Of a stretch of 64,000 nucleotides of DNA, positions 1-10,251 are shown piece by piece. The notes beneath the pieces were generated by a model. That model had not been told where the DNA came from. It saw only the letters and a program-made list of their open reading frames with translations, and made no database searches. Numbering within the stretch: the first letter of the stretch is position 1; each line of letters starts with the position of its first letter. The stretch comes from Undaria pinnatifida (Eukaryota > Sar > Phaeophyceae > Laminariales > Alariaceae), in the NCBI GenBank assembly GCA_012845835.1, contig JABAKD010000009.1, positions 9,544,330 through 9,608,329 of the forward strand, read 5' to 3'. A program made the position numbers and the translations under genes.

Positions 1-2680
1 CGGGACCGCTGAGACCCACAAGAAGCGTGTTGAAGCCCCCATCGGACTGCTGTTGTATTACGGTGTTGCGCATACTGCTGTGTTGTTAATAGACTAAAAT
101 CTACAGTCTCAACTGGTGTATTACGATGCTCGAGCGGTAGGTGAAGATTGCTTGCAGAGAGGGAAGCAGACCTGTGCCGACAAGGGTGGCTTATGTCCAG
201 CAGGTACCTACTGACACGCGTACGAGTAGGGTGTGGCCTTTTTGGAGGAGGGGTAGGGGGGCGGCGGGGAGGGGTGGCCTTTGGGGGGTATTGGCTCTAT
301 TGACACGGGAGGCGTAGGTTTACCTTGTGCCAAGCTGCTGCACAACATGCAGCACCCATCAATAGGGCTGCGGGTGCTTTGAGAAGGCATCTTTGCAATT
401 TGGGGTTGACGAAGAAATTACTTATAAATAATTGCGGTTCAGGACTGGAGGCAAAGACACCCAAATATTAATTTTATATTATTTGCCCTTCGACAATATG
501 CACCCCCAAGTATCGAAGGAAACGACATGCTTGCAGCGTACCCGTACTTGGTTTTTATGTTTTCGTTTGCTATCCGACCATGTGCAATTCGTGTTTTAAA
601 CGATGTCATCAGTGGACTACGTGTTTGTATACCTGTACGCAATACTGTAGTGTTTGTATCTCTTTGACGGAGGTACTTGAGGCGAGAGAGCCGATCCAAT
701 GATAGAACCGAAGAGTTATCGTAGTGTCACCCTCACTCAGTCCCTTTCCTGCTTCTTAGTTGAAGGCGACACTTCCTACCGTGTTGTTGGGTAATTGACG
801 AATATCTTGAAGCACGAGTGGTACCTATTCCAAAGATAAAATAGGGAGCAAAACAGTCATGGTTGATACTGGGGTACCCCGGAGAGTACATACACCATAT
901 TTATAGAGATACTCGTGTCGTACTGCTTTTATATGGAAGGGAATTCGATTTATATCGGAACGAAATCTGACCTACGCCACACTGTCGGAGGGCAACAACA
1001 ATAATAAAATACCCTACTGGTTCCAGGTATACCCTACTACAGTACACTTACGCCCCTGTGCTAAAGTACACGAGCACGGTTATTGAGTTTTTAACTACAT
1101 GGAAGCTAGTTGTTATTGAAGTTTGAAGAGGAGCATGCGCTCACCGCTATCCATCTTACGACGCAATGTTATTATGGTATTGTGCCCTGGTTATAGCAAC
1201 ATACCCGGTATGTATTTACCGCCATTCCGTTTTGCTGCCTGTGGTAACACCTGCCCGACACATCTGCGGACTGGCGGGGTGGGCTGCATAAGTATTCACT
1301 GTGGACAGCTGTCGCACGCGCTTAGCCATTCATTGGGATGAGAGCTCATGTGTTGATCGTGTAGCGCTGACAGTAAATAATGGTGGTATTGCTTCTAAAA
1401 AATATCAGGTTTTGGGGGAGGGTAAAGATCTCAGGTGAGGAAGCTGAGCGAAATTGTTGATAAGTACCCCCCCCCCCCCAACGTCGTAGCATGGCTCTTC
1501 CGCTCTCGGCCGTTGGCAAATCCAACAGGATGCGGCTCATCATCCATGCGACTCGCTGAGCATCTCGCGGCGCTTCGCGCTTGGTGCACGCGATGTCTGC
1601 CTGGTCGGCGAAAACCTGACATGCTCCGTCCCGACATTGTAGGGATGCGAGGGTCTAGTTTATACCCTATGGTCATGCCACTACGGCCAAGCACCAGCTG
1701 AGTACACCCCTCCCCGCCCCCCCCTACCGCACAGTAGCATGACTCTTCCGCTCTTAGTTGTTGACGCACTCCAAATAATTACATCTTCCACTCTAAATCC
1801 AAGTAGTTGGCCTCCAAAACGGGGAGGGGGGGTTGGTGCTACTCGCAAGGGCGTTAGTGTAACACAGCAACAGAACGCTGGGGAGGGATGGGGTGAGGTG
1901 GTCTTGTAGCATATATAGACTATGCTCGCAAGATATGTTGTGCCTTGGTATATATGCAGAACGCGAAGAAGGCGACGCGGCGGAGATCACTGCACGCGAT
2001 CCTAAATGCTTGAAACGCCAAGTGGGAGGAAGCTTCGTGTGGTAAGACTTCCGTCTGGGTAGGTGATTGGCTAACCAGCAGTCAAACGGACTATTAATAA
2101 CACCCTCTACACCTTAACTTGCTCCTTTCTTTGTACCCAAATAGGTACGAGGGGATTTTTTTTTCATTTATATCGATCAAACGCATACCGTTACAAAGTG
2201 TTGTACACTCAACCAAGCACAAAACACACACATCCCGCAACTTATAACCAGAAGGCACTACCGTATTCAGTAAAGAATATAGAAACAACACAGGGAAACA
2301 AACCAACAAGCTGGAAGACAAACTGAAACACTATTCCCAGCGCAGGGCGCCGCGTCGTCTTTCGTCCTTGGCTACCGTACGTATGCCAAACTCGCATTCG
2401 ACTCCGCCGGTCATTACTCGCCGCACACATCACCAAGCTGTTGCGCATCAGCTATCGTGATGCCCACTCAATGGCCCACAGCACGAAAATGATGCAAAGG
2501 AAGCCGTTGTGGTATTAAGCAATATCGCGCCTATCGGAGTTATCGTACCGGCGTGTGCCTGTTTACAGCACCTTTGGCACCAGTAGCCGCTGTTATATTC
2601 TTCAACATCGCACCCATCGGGGGTTACAGCACCGGGGAGTGCGTTGAAAAAGCTAGGACGACATGATTTGATTCGACTAT
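1..2680. other. No supported gene
   Basis: All reading frames here are short and show no recognisable domain, codon bias or matched splice signals. The stretch holds short homopolymers (a C run near 1467-1480 and a C-rich tract near 1710-1730) and a weakly repeated motif, GTAGCATGGCTCTTCCGCTC near 1485 and a similar copy near 1735. The sequence before 2690 contains scattered copies of a 'cgcacccatcggagttatcg' type motif that becomes a real tandem array just downstream. I see nothing else to annotate. Confidence 0.5.
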
Positions 2681-2689
2681 TGCTCCCCT

Positions 2690-2780
2690 ACCGGGATTAT
2701 CGCACCCATCGGAGTTATCGCACCATCGGAGTTATCGCACCATCGGAGTCATCGCACCATCGCACCGGGGTGCGATAAAA
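2690..2780. repeat. 17-bp minisatellite
   Basis: The motif ATCGCACCATCGGAGTT repeats in tandem about four times with small changes. Looser copies occur near 2525-2545 and 2610-2630. It is non-coding and lies just upstream of the G/A-rich host reading frame on the minus strand. Confidence 0.7.
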
Positions 2781-2964
2781 TCCAAGAAAGGAACTATTCA
2801 ACAGACGATCGCACCCGGGTGTCATCTCGCGCATTCTTACGGTAGCCACGAGAAGGTAGCCTTGCCCGCCCCCTCCTCCGTCCCCTCCTCCTCCCCCTTC
2901 ATCCCCCTCCCACCCCTCTCCCTTCCCTCCCCCTTCCCCTCCTCCTCCTCCCTCCTCCTCAGGC

Positions 2965-3195
2965 TCACGGCCTTCCTGAGCTTGCTTCCACTATTAATGG
3001 GCCCCAGGAGCGTTTTGATCTGCGCCGTCCCCGTTGTCGCTCTCCTCGGTGCTCCTTGCCCATCAAGGCCGTCCCCGTGGGCTCGTTCGTGTCCGGGAGG
3101 TTGAAGCGTCCGAACATCAACGCCCCGTCGGCGGTGGGCCACACCGCGGAGTGTCCGCTTGCTGACACGGCCTTTCCGCAAAGAACGTTTCCCAC
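2965..3195 (-). other. Coding-like segment paralogous to the 3.8 kb segment
   Basis: On the minus strand this open frame contains VSASGHSAVWPTADGALMF. It matches in order and spacing the segment at about 3755-3850 (VVPASGRSEGCPAADGGVMF). The DNA also matches clearly between about 3106-3170 and 3763-3827. In both copies the conserved block is followed by a Lys/Arg/Glu-rich low-complexity stretch. I do not recognise the domain. It may be an exon or repeat of the same acidic protein encoded at 3498-3984 and 9918-10245. Exon borders cannot be set from the sequence alone. Confidence 0.4.
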
Positions 3196-3497
3196 TTTGA
3201 GGGGGCAATTCTTAACTCCGCCGGAGAGTGCCCCCGACAGGGGTTTGCACTTCTTGGGGTTAAACGTTTTTTATGGCGGGTTTGCGCCCCTAAAGGGTGT
3301 TACTATCGGTTAGCATGATGATACTACGAGGGCACATAATTGTAGGACTAGCGCGTTGTTCATCTGGCTGCGCCACCGAAACGCCTTCGAAGTCATGTTT
3401 CGGATGAAGTGTTGGGCTCCTCGTGTTTTAGGAGCTCATAAACTTCTTAGAATGTGCTGCACCCCTATAGCGTGGGATGGCTCCGCGACGGTGGCCC

Positions 3498-3984
3498 TCA
3501 TCCTCCTACTTCTGCTCCTTCTCTTCCTGCCTCTCCTCCCCCCCGTCCCCCCTCCTCTTGCTCGTTCTCCTCCTCCTTGTCTCCCCCCTTCCTCCTTCCC
3601 CCCCTCCTCCCCCTCCTCCTTCTCCTCCTTCTCCTCTTCCTCCTCCTCCTCCTCCTCGTTCCCCTCCTCCTCCCCTCGTCCCCCGTCTTGTGGTCTGACA
3701 TGGACTGGTCCATCTCGTGCTCGGGCTTGTCAGACAAGGCGTCTCGTTCGAAGTGGTCGAACATCACCCCCCCGTCAGCGGCGGGGCACCCCTCGGAGCG
3801 TCCGCTTGCTGGTACGACCTCGCCGCCGAGAAGCACATCGTACACGCACAGCGGTGGAACCACATGTTCTGCAAAGCCACGGCCCTCTCCCTCTCCTTTC
3901 TCCTGCCCCGCCTCCTGCTCCTGTTCAACCCCCTCTTCTTCCTCCTCCTTCTCCTCCTCCTCATTCTCTCCCCCTCTCTCAACC
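3498..3984 (-). pseudogene. 3' part of an acidic host ORF split by the Copia element
   Basis: Minus-strand frame that continues, in phase and without a stop, the frame ending at 9918 on the other side of the Copia insertion. Counting one copy of the 5-bp target duplication, the pre-insertion frame runs from an ATG at 10245 down to 9918 and then from 3979 to the stop at 3498, exactly 270 codons. This part begins with a Glu-rich stretch, then the block VVPASGRSEGCPAADGGVMF, then a basic tract and a Gly/Glu-rich tail. The family is unknown to me. Low-complexity GA-rich DNA can stay open by chance, so the coding status is moderate. The conserved block shared with the 3.1 kb segment is the better evidence for coding. 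Confidence 0.45.
3980..3984. repeat. Target-site duplication, left (CAACC)
   Basis: The 5 bp CAACC lies directly outside the left LTR. The same 5 bp lies directly outside the right LTR at 9918-9922. Five-bp duplications are typical of Ty1/copia integration. Confidence 0.85.
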
Positions 3985-4775
3985 TATTCAGGTATAGTTG
4001 TTACACCCTTGACAGGTGGTCGCACAGGCGGGCACAGGCAGCAGCATGCTGCCATGCTGGTGTTGGACAAAGATGATCCACCGATGATAAAAACCCCAGA
4101 AGAGTGATGTTTTGTAGAAGGGCCGCTTGTTGGGCAATCAAACTTAGAGAACAATAGACATCTGAGTCTAGAGGTGGTGGTGAGAGGAGTGAGAGAGGGT
4201 GGGGCACGCCCGCGCTCTCTCTCTCGTAGCTACGTACGTACTCAGACCCCGCTCCTTCGTTTGTTACAACAATAGTACTTGAAGGACCCCGTGTACAAAA
4301 ACAAACAGCAACAACTCGTCGGGGTCCTCAAAAGAACTGGTCGTAGTTACGCCGCATTTTAGTCGAACCGTAACTTAACACACCGTGTTTTTCTATTGCT
4401 GCCTAAAACATCACCGATGCTACTACTGTTGTGCTCGGCTACTGCAACACGCTATTGACGACCCAGTGCTACCTACGTTGGCCGACGAATAGCGGTTAGC
4501 CGATCCCAGTTCTGGCCGGTCGTAGCTCGGTTAAACTTGCTTCTTGACTCGTCGCGATCCCGAAGCTACCGAGTGGTACTTCGTTTCGTATCGTGACTGC
4601 TGTTCCCTGTTTACAGCAGTATTACAGTTATGCTACGTACTGCTTCCCCCGGCTACAGCTACCTGCTCTCCTTTGCTATAGCAGTACTGGTGCTAACTAC
4701 TGCTGCCCCAGGCAACAGCAGTGGCGATGAACATTAATCAGAAATGTAGGTGTTCACGCCCTAATATCTTTAACA
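3985..4775 (-). repeat. 3' LTR of the Copia element
   Basis: This 791-bp direct repeat matches 9127-9917. In element orientation it starts TGTTAAAG and ends CTGAATA. It also contains short CAGCAGT/ACTGCTG-type motifs near its U3 start. On the outside it is bordered by the CAACC target duplication, on the inside by the polypurine tract. Confidence 0.93.
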
Positions 4776-4784
4776 CTCCCCCTT
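4776..4784 (-). other. Polypurine tract
   Basis: In element orientation the sequence AAGGGGGAG sits immediately before the TGTTAAAG start of the 3' LTR. This is the expected position and composition of the plus-strand primer of an LTR retrotransposon. Confidence 0.85.
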
Positions 4785-5152
4785 AATGGAAATCGCACTG
4801 CTGTGGGCACTGAAGCACCAACTAATGTTAACCCTGTCGATTGTCGATACTCGTTTTAAATGTCTACGAAGTCAAGTAAGCGAAAGCAAACTTCTAAACT
4901 ATACTGGCTGTAGCTCCAACATCTTCCCGATCATCAACTAAACGCCGTCGTAACTAGGGCTCTGCCCGGTAATCAAACGACCATCGACGTCGTGAAACAG
5001 GGTCCAAACAAGCATACCGCACAGTAGAATGTATGTATTCCAAGACCGCTCATGGTCCTATAAATGTCAAACAAATGATACCTACCGCCTTTGTCGCACC
5101 AGGAGCGCCTCCGTGCTGATTCCAGATTGTCCTTAGGCCTTGAAGTTGTTGA
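4785..5152 (-). other. Copia 3' non-coding internal region
   Basis: Lies between the end of the RNase H reading frame and the polypurine tract. I see no further coding frame or structured repeat. It is the internal 3' untranslated part of the element. Confidence 0.6.
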
Positions 5153-6146
5153 TCAGCCCAATGAGGTATCGAATCCTAGCTCCCCCATCATACCGGCACA
5201 GTAGACTGCTTTCTTTATCGCCAGTGCTGCTGCCACAAGCTCGGCCTCCATCGTTGACTGGGCCGTCAACCCTTGCATGCCCACTTTGAAGCTCACAGGC
5301 CCGTTGCACATCGTCATGACGTGCGATGAAGTTGACTTGCCGTTGTCCGGGTTGTTGCCCCAGTTGGCGTCTGAGAACGCTGTCAGCTTGAACCCTCCTT
5401 GCGAGTAGGTGATATTGAAGTCGATGCTGCCGGCGAGGTATCGAAGCAGATGCTTAGCTGCGCCCATGTGTGTTTTCGATGGCTTTGACATTGCCCTCGC
5501 TAGCTGGTTGACGCCGTAGAGGATGTCGTAGCGGCTTACTTGAGCCAGGTACATGACGCTGCCGACGATGGACTGGTACCGCTGCGTGTCTGCTTTGCTC
5601 AGAAGGTCCCCTTCCCCCTGGTTGATCGATAGCTCCGGCCCGGCTCCGATCGTGTACACCGGTTTGCACTCCCCCATACCGTATGTCTCGAGTACCGACT
5701 TGGTGTAGTGCGCTTGTGAGATGGTGAGTGTTCCTTTCTCGCGGTCGTGAGTGACTTGCATTCCGAGCACCATCGAGACGTCCCCCATCCACTTCGTGTC
5801 GAAGCGCCACACCAGCTTCTCCTCCAGCTGCTTGAGCAGCACTTTGTTCTGCCCCACCAGTAGAAGATCATCGACGTAGATGGTGAGAATGACGGTGTCC
5901 TTGTTCCAGCTTGGAAACGTTGGCTCTCTCTTGGTTTCGGGGTTGTAGGTTCCATCCTTGTGCGTGTAGGTGTAGATGCAGGGGTCGGACTTGAGTGGCT
6001 TGAATCCTATGGCGATCACGAAGTCGTCGATGGTACCATGCCAGTTGGCTGGTGCCTGCGGGATTCCGTAGAGGCTCTTGCGAAGCCTCATGACTTGGTG
6101 GACTCCGTTTTTTGTCTGTCTTCTCGCGTCCAGGCGCCATTTTCAC
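5153..6146 (-). pseudogene. Copia pol remnant: C-terminal reverse transcriptase and RNase H
   Basis: The frame from about 6106 down to 5153 carries RLRKSLYGIPQAPANW, the YVDDLLLV active-site motif (motif C), LGMQVTHDREKGTLTISQ, a GSVMYLAQVSRYDILYGVNQLARAM block, and RNase H residues in SDANWGN and STMEAELVAA. These are standard in order for Copia RVT_2 and RNase H. Upstream, the junction near 6092-6145 joins directly to the SHKA end of the preceding frame in another phase. About 85-90 residues usual for the family are missing, including the first catalytic Asp motif (DVKTAFLNG type). The enzyme should therefore be inactive. Confidence 0.9.
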
Positions 6147-7654
6147 GCTTTGTGTGAGTCATCAGCCTTCACCTTGTAGACCCACCGTGAGCCGATGATT
6201 TTGGATCCCGGAGGAACCGAGGTGAGGGGGACGAGGTCGTAGACCTGGTGTTTGATCAGGCTCGCTATCTCCTTGTCTTCGGCTGCCTCCCACAGAGCAG
6301 CCTCCGGCAGCTTCCTCGCCTCTGACAATGTGTTCGGAACTATTTTCGCTTTCGTCTCCCCCTCCGAACGCATTTGAAGTTGCGTGTTAGTGGTGGCATA
6401 GGCGTACTCCGCGAAGGTGAGCAGTTCCTGCTCATGAGCCATGTCCGGTAGATCTGCGCCGGTGTAAAGGTTGAGCTGTTGTAGCTCGCGCAAAGTACAC
6501 TCGGTAACCAGGGAACTGAGTCCCCCGGCAGCAGCCGCCGCTCGGCGCGTCACAGCAAGCGTAACCTCCAGCGTTCCACCAGCCTCTGATTTCTTCTCGG
6601 GCGTCTCTCCTCCAGTCCCTACGGCGGGCGCCCCTTCAGCGCCGCGTGCCTCCGGAAGCGGGCAGTTGTCGTCAGCAGACGACGGCGGAGGTGACTGGTG
6701 TCCGCTCAGTGGTTGTTGTCCGCTCTGCGACTGCGGTCCACCGCGTAGCAGTTGTCCTCCCTGAAGGTCACTGTGAGTGAGTTGGCGAAGCCTTGAAAGG
6801 ATCTCGGCTAGTTCCGGGCTGCGGGGTTCCACAATGGGAGTTGTGTGGCCGTACGCCGCGTCGTTGTTGACGTTGATGTGCGATGTGTAGTCAGTAGTGT
6901 TAGAACTTGTAAAGCAGACGAAGCTGAAATAGCTGATGAAACGGATGAAGTAGCTGCCGCTAGTCCTGCTGCATTGCTTACGTAGTTGGTGCCTTTGCTT
7001 GCTGTACGGTGTGTAGTAGTGTCTTCGGGAGACGTCGCTGCTGTAGTAGGCGTTGCTGTACCTGTCGGTGCTGTAGTAGTAGACAATGCTGTAGGAGTAG
7101 GCGTTGTTGTAGTACCAGTCGTTGCTGTATTCCGGCCCTTGCCGTACGAGTCGTTGCTGTGCCAAACCAGTCGTTGGTGTACCAGTCGTTGCTGAACGCG
7201 TTGTTGCTGTACCAGTCGTTGCAGTACCAGTCGCTGTTGTACCAGTCGTTGCTGCACCAGTCGTTGCTGTACCCTCCGTTGCTGTACCAGTCGTTGCTGT
7301 ACCAGTCGTTGCTGTACACTCGGTGCGTGATGACAATGATGATGATGGTTGCTTCGTGTCTTGATCGAGTAGTAGTATACGTAAAACGCGGAGTAGTTGC
7401 GGTAATCTCAGCAGTAGTAGTTCCCGCTGAAGAACATGTACGTAGGCTGTAGAGCTGTTCCAGGCTCCGATCCCCTTGTCGACGCTGCCCTCCAATGGAC
7501 CGCCTCCGGTAGTTAGCTGCATGGCGTCTGGAAAGTTGTTCGAAATTTCATCCCTTTCTCCCCCTTCGAACGGCTTTTCAGTCGTCGGGGGTCGGGCGAA
7601 ACAGCGCCAGCGTCGCAGCTGTATCTCCCCCGTTCGTAGATAGTAAGAGGGCAA
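6143..7654 (-). pseudogene. Chimeric Copia ORF: repeat-rich N-part, start of RT domain
   Basis: The frame encodes 503 residues. Its last ~110 residues are the usual lead-in to Copia RT, including EAARKLPEA-like text, KHQVYDLVPL, and IIGSRWVYKVKADDSHK, and it then stops where the RT deletion begins. The middle has Gly/Pro/Ser-rich linker sequence. The N-terminal third is encoded by a 15-bp minisatellite (Thr/Ala/Gly repeats in this frame, Tyr-Ser-Asn-Asp-Trp in another) and has no gag, protease or integrase signature. The first codons may not be a true start. It is read as a rearranged remnant rather than a working polyprotein. Confidence 0.75.
7130..7322. repeat. 15-bp minisatellite inside the Copia element
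   Basis: The unit GTTGCTGTACCAGTC repeats about a dozen times with small changes. Because the unit is a multiple of three it stays open in several frames and produces most of the low-complexity part of the ORF at 6143-7654. A looser upstream extension (7010-7130) has GTAGTAGGCGTTGCTGTA-like copies. Confidence 0.85.
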
Positions 7655-7954
7655 TGTAAACGTTGGTGTTGCTGCGCTGCCACTCGAACCCGGTTGCTGC
7701 CGACTGCCGAGATGTGCTCTTCCTGTCCCGTGAGTATGTTGTGGATAGGAGAGGTCGATTCGCTGAAGTGGACCTCGACCCGTACCTCCCAGCCGCGGTA
7801 TGCGCGCTCGTTCTCCCCATCGAACGAGGGAGGCGTTTGGCTACCAACCTTACTTCGCTGTAGTTTTCCATCCTCCTTTTGGTTGTTGTTACTTTTTATT
7901 CTTTTTTTTTTATTCTTTTTTTTTTATTCTTTTTTTTTTTTCTTTTTTTTCACA

Positions 7955-8500
7955 CCGCAACGGTATTATACTGCGGGTATATTTTCGAATTTTCCTCCCA
8001 CTGTGATTAGCTTGGACTTTCTTATTTTACCGCAACAGCATATTACGGATTTATTTTCGAATTCGCCTCCCACTGTGATTAGCTTGGACTCTCTTCTTTT
8101 ACCGCAACAGTATATTACGGGTTTGCTTCCGAATTCGCCTCCCACTGTGATTAGCTTGGGCTCTCTTCTTTTACCGCAACAGTCTGTTACGGGTTTATTC
8201 TCGAATTCGCCTCCCACTGTGATGATAAGCTTGGACTCTCTTCTTTTACCGCAACAGTATATTTTTACGGGTTTTTTCTCGAATTCGCCTCCCACTGTGA
8301 TTAGCTTGGGCTCTCTTCGTTTACCGCAACAGTCTGTTACGGGTTTTTTCTCGAATTCGCCTCCCACTGTGATAAGCGTGGACTCTCTTCTTTACCGCAA
8401 CAACAGTACATTACGGGTTTTTTCTCGAATTCGCCTTCAGCTGTGATTAGCTTTGACTCTCTTCGTTTACCGCAACAGTATATTGCGGGTTTATTTTCAA
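7955..8500 (-). repeat. 72-bp tandem array inside the Copia element
   Basis: About eight copies of a roughly 72-bp unit that includes CCGCAACAGTATATTACGGG, CGAATTCGCCTCCCACTGTG and TTAGCTTGGACTCTCTTC. The unit is 24 codons long, so in the element's own direction it gives an open frame (8367-7966, 133 residues). Each repeat unit carries GGEFENKPV, a Cys-Cys-Gly-Lys-Arg-Arg block and KLIT. T-rich DNA (7888-7950) flanks it on one side. It lies where gag or the 5' untranslated region would normally be. Confidence 0.85.
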
Positions 8501-8613
8501 ATTCGCCTTCAACTGGTGATCAGCCTTCTCTAGGTCTCTTCCTTTGCTACAGTTGGTGTTGGCGTTAGCCGCAATTACGCCTTTTGCGGTCTGTCGCTGC
8601 AGTTGTTAATAGC

Positions 8614-8945
8614 GGACGTTTGGATGTAGTGCAATTTCTATCGCCCCGAGCCACCTGTTGTTTGTTACCAGATGTTTTATCACTCGACCCAATAGGATCG
8701 CAAACGCAACCACACACACGCCCCGACACAGTATGAATCGACGCGCTATGCAGTCCTATCCTGACGATGACGAGCCGACGTTTGGATGTAGTGCAGTTCC
8801 TACCAGCCCGAGTAAACTGTTGTCACCAGATACTGTGACACTCGACCTGGTAAAATCGCAAGCGCAACCACACGCACGCCCCGACAGAGTGAATCGACGC
8901 GCTATGTGTTGCTATCCTGACGAGCAGTACACCGATTGGCAGATA
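8614..8945. repeat. 164-bp tandem duplication in the Copia leader
   Basis: Two neighbouring copies of a 164-bp unit start with GACGTTTGGATGTAGTGCA (8614 and 8778). They share TCGCAA..GCAACCACAC, CGCCCCGACA and GAATCGACGCGCTATG. They lie between the 72-bp array and the 5' LTR, so the 5' leader of the element has been enlarged by duplication. Confidence 0.75.
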
Positions 8946-9108
8946 GATGCCTTACTCGTACTCGTACTCGTACGTAGACGTGCAGTGTTGACGTAAACTC
9001 ACTTTTTTTTTTTTTTTTTCCGATTTCAACCCTTGCCCAGGCCAGCTCTCAGTTAGGATCCCTCGTGGACGTCGTCTTGAAAATCCTTAGATGTGTGCTC
9101 CTTGCTGT

Positions 9109-9126
9109 AGACCGAGGCTCATAACC
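9109..9126 (-). other. Primer-binding-like site of the Copia element
   Basis: In element orientation GGTTATGAGCCTCGG follows directly after the end of the 5' LTR. It resembles the initiator-tRNA-Met primer sites common in Copia elements (TGGTATCAGAGC type) but is not identical. The exact tRNA is not determined. Confidence 0.6.
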
Positions 9127-9917
9127 TATTCAGGTATAGTTGTTACACCCTTGACAGGTGGTCGCACAGGCGGGCACAGGCAGCAGCATGCTGCCATGCT
9201 GGTGTTGGACAAAGATGATCCACCGATGATAAAAACCCCAGAAGAGTGATGTTTTGTAGAAGGGCCGCTTGTTGGGCAATCAAACTTAGAGAACAATAGA
9301 CATCTGAGTCTAGAGGTGGTGGTGAGAGGAGTGAGAGAGGGTGGGGCACGCCCGCGCTCTCTCTCTCGTAGCTACGTACGTACTCAGACCCCGCTCCTTC
9401 GTTTGTTACAACAATAGTACTTGAAGGACCCCGTGTACAAAAACAAACAGCAACAACTCGTCGGGGTCCTCAAAAGAACTGGTCGTAGTTACGCCGCATT
9501 TTAGTCGAACCGTAACTTAACACACCGTGTTTTTCTATTGCTGCCTAAAACATCACCGATGCTACTACTGTTGTGCTCGGCTACTGCAACACGCTATTGA
9601 CGACCCAGTGCTACCTACGTTGGCCGACGAATAGCGGTTAGCCGATCCCAGTTCTGGCCGGTCGTAGCTCGGTTAAACTTGCTTCTTGACTCGTCGCGAT
9701 CCCGAAGCTACCGAGTGGTACTTCGTTTCGTATCGTGACTGCTGTTCCCTGTTTACAGCAGTATTACAGTTATGCTACGTACTGCTTCCCCCGGCTACAG
9801 CTACCTGCTCTCCTTTGCTATAGCAGTACTGGTGCTAACTACTGCTGCCCCAGGCAACAGCAGTGGCGATGAACATTAATCAGAAATGTAGGTGTTCACG
9901 CCCTAATATCTTTAACA
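9127..9917 (-). repeat. 5' LTR of the Copia element
   Basis: This 791-bp LTR matches 3985-4775 with no difference found by eye. In element orientation it is the upstream LTR and should carry the promoter. Outside it lies the CAACC duplication at 9918-9922. Confidence 0.93.
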
Positions 9918-10245
9918 CAACCTCCACCCCGTTCTCCTCCTTGTCGTCCTCATTCTCCTCCTCCTCATCATGGCACACCAAATGCTCGGTCTCGGGAACC
10001 CCCGGTTCTTCGTTGCGGGGGGTGGCAGGGCACGACCGTGTCGTCTCGATTGGTGGTCGCGGTCGTCGGGGTGGGGGAGCAAGTCGCTTAACCCGCGACG
10101 GCCGATTCATCGCCGCCGTGAAAGAAAGTCCTCCTCGTCGTCGTCCCAGCCGCTGGGGGTGGTCATGGTGGCGGTGGGCATGGTGGAAAAGTGAATCGGG
10201 CCATAAACGTCCGCGCCTTGCTCTGGGCGACGAATCATTCTCCAT
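9918..10245 (-). pseudogene. 5' part of the acidic host ORF split by the Copia element
   Basis: Starts at an ATG at 10245 (minus). It runs through a His/Arg/Pro-rich N-terminus, then SCPATPRNEEPGVPETEH and a Glu/Asp-rich stretch, and reaches the Copia target site in frame with the segment at 3979-3498. No signal peptide is obvious. The product is unknown. The G/A-rich flank on both sides of the insertion supports that this was one continuous sequence before the element landed. Confidence 0.45.
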
Positions 10246-10251
10246 ATGCAC

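Larger units (their letters stand above)
3985..9917 (-). mobile_element. Ty1/copia LTR retrotransposon, non-autonomous and rearranged
   Basis: The element is 5933 bp and lies on the minus strand. It has two 791-bp LTRs (3985-4775 and 9127-9917) that look identical base for base on line-by-line reading. They are flanked by CAACC on both sides. A primer-binding-like site follows the 5' (right) LTR, and a polypurine tract precedes the 3' (left) LTR. The only recognisable pol parts are the start and end of the Copia reverse transcriptase and the RNase H region, with RT motif A deleted between them. No gag zinc knuckle, protease or integrase motif is visible. The 5' half is tandem repeats instead. 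Identical LTRs suggest a recent insertion, so it was probably moved in trans by an intact relative. Confidence 0.93.

Noticed and set aside
3356..4107. Ser/Pro-rich plus-strand ORFs of about 215 residues
   Set aside because: They come from C/T-rich simple sequence, run into the Copia LTR, and have no domain.
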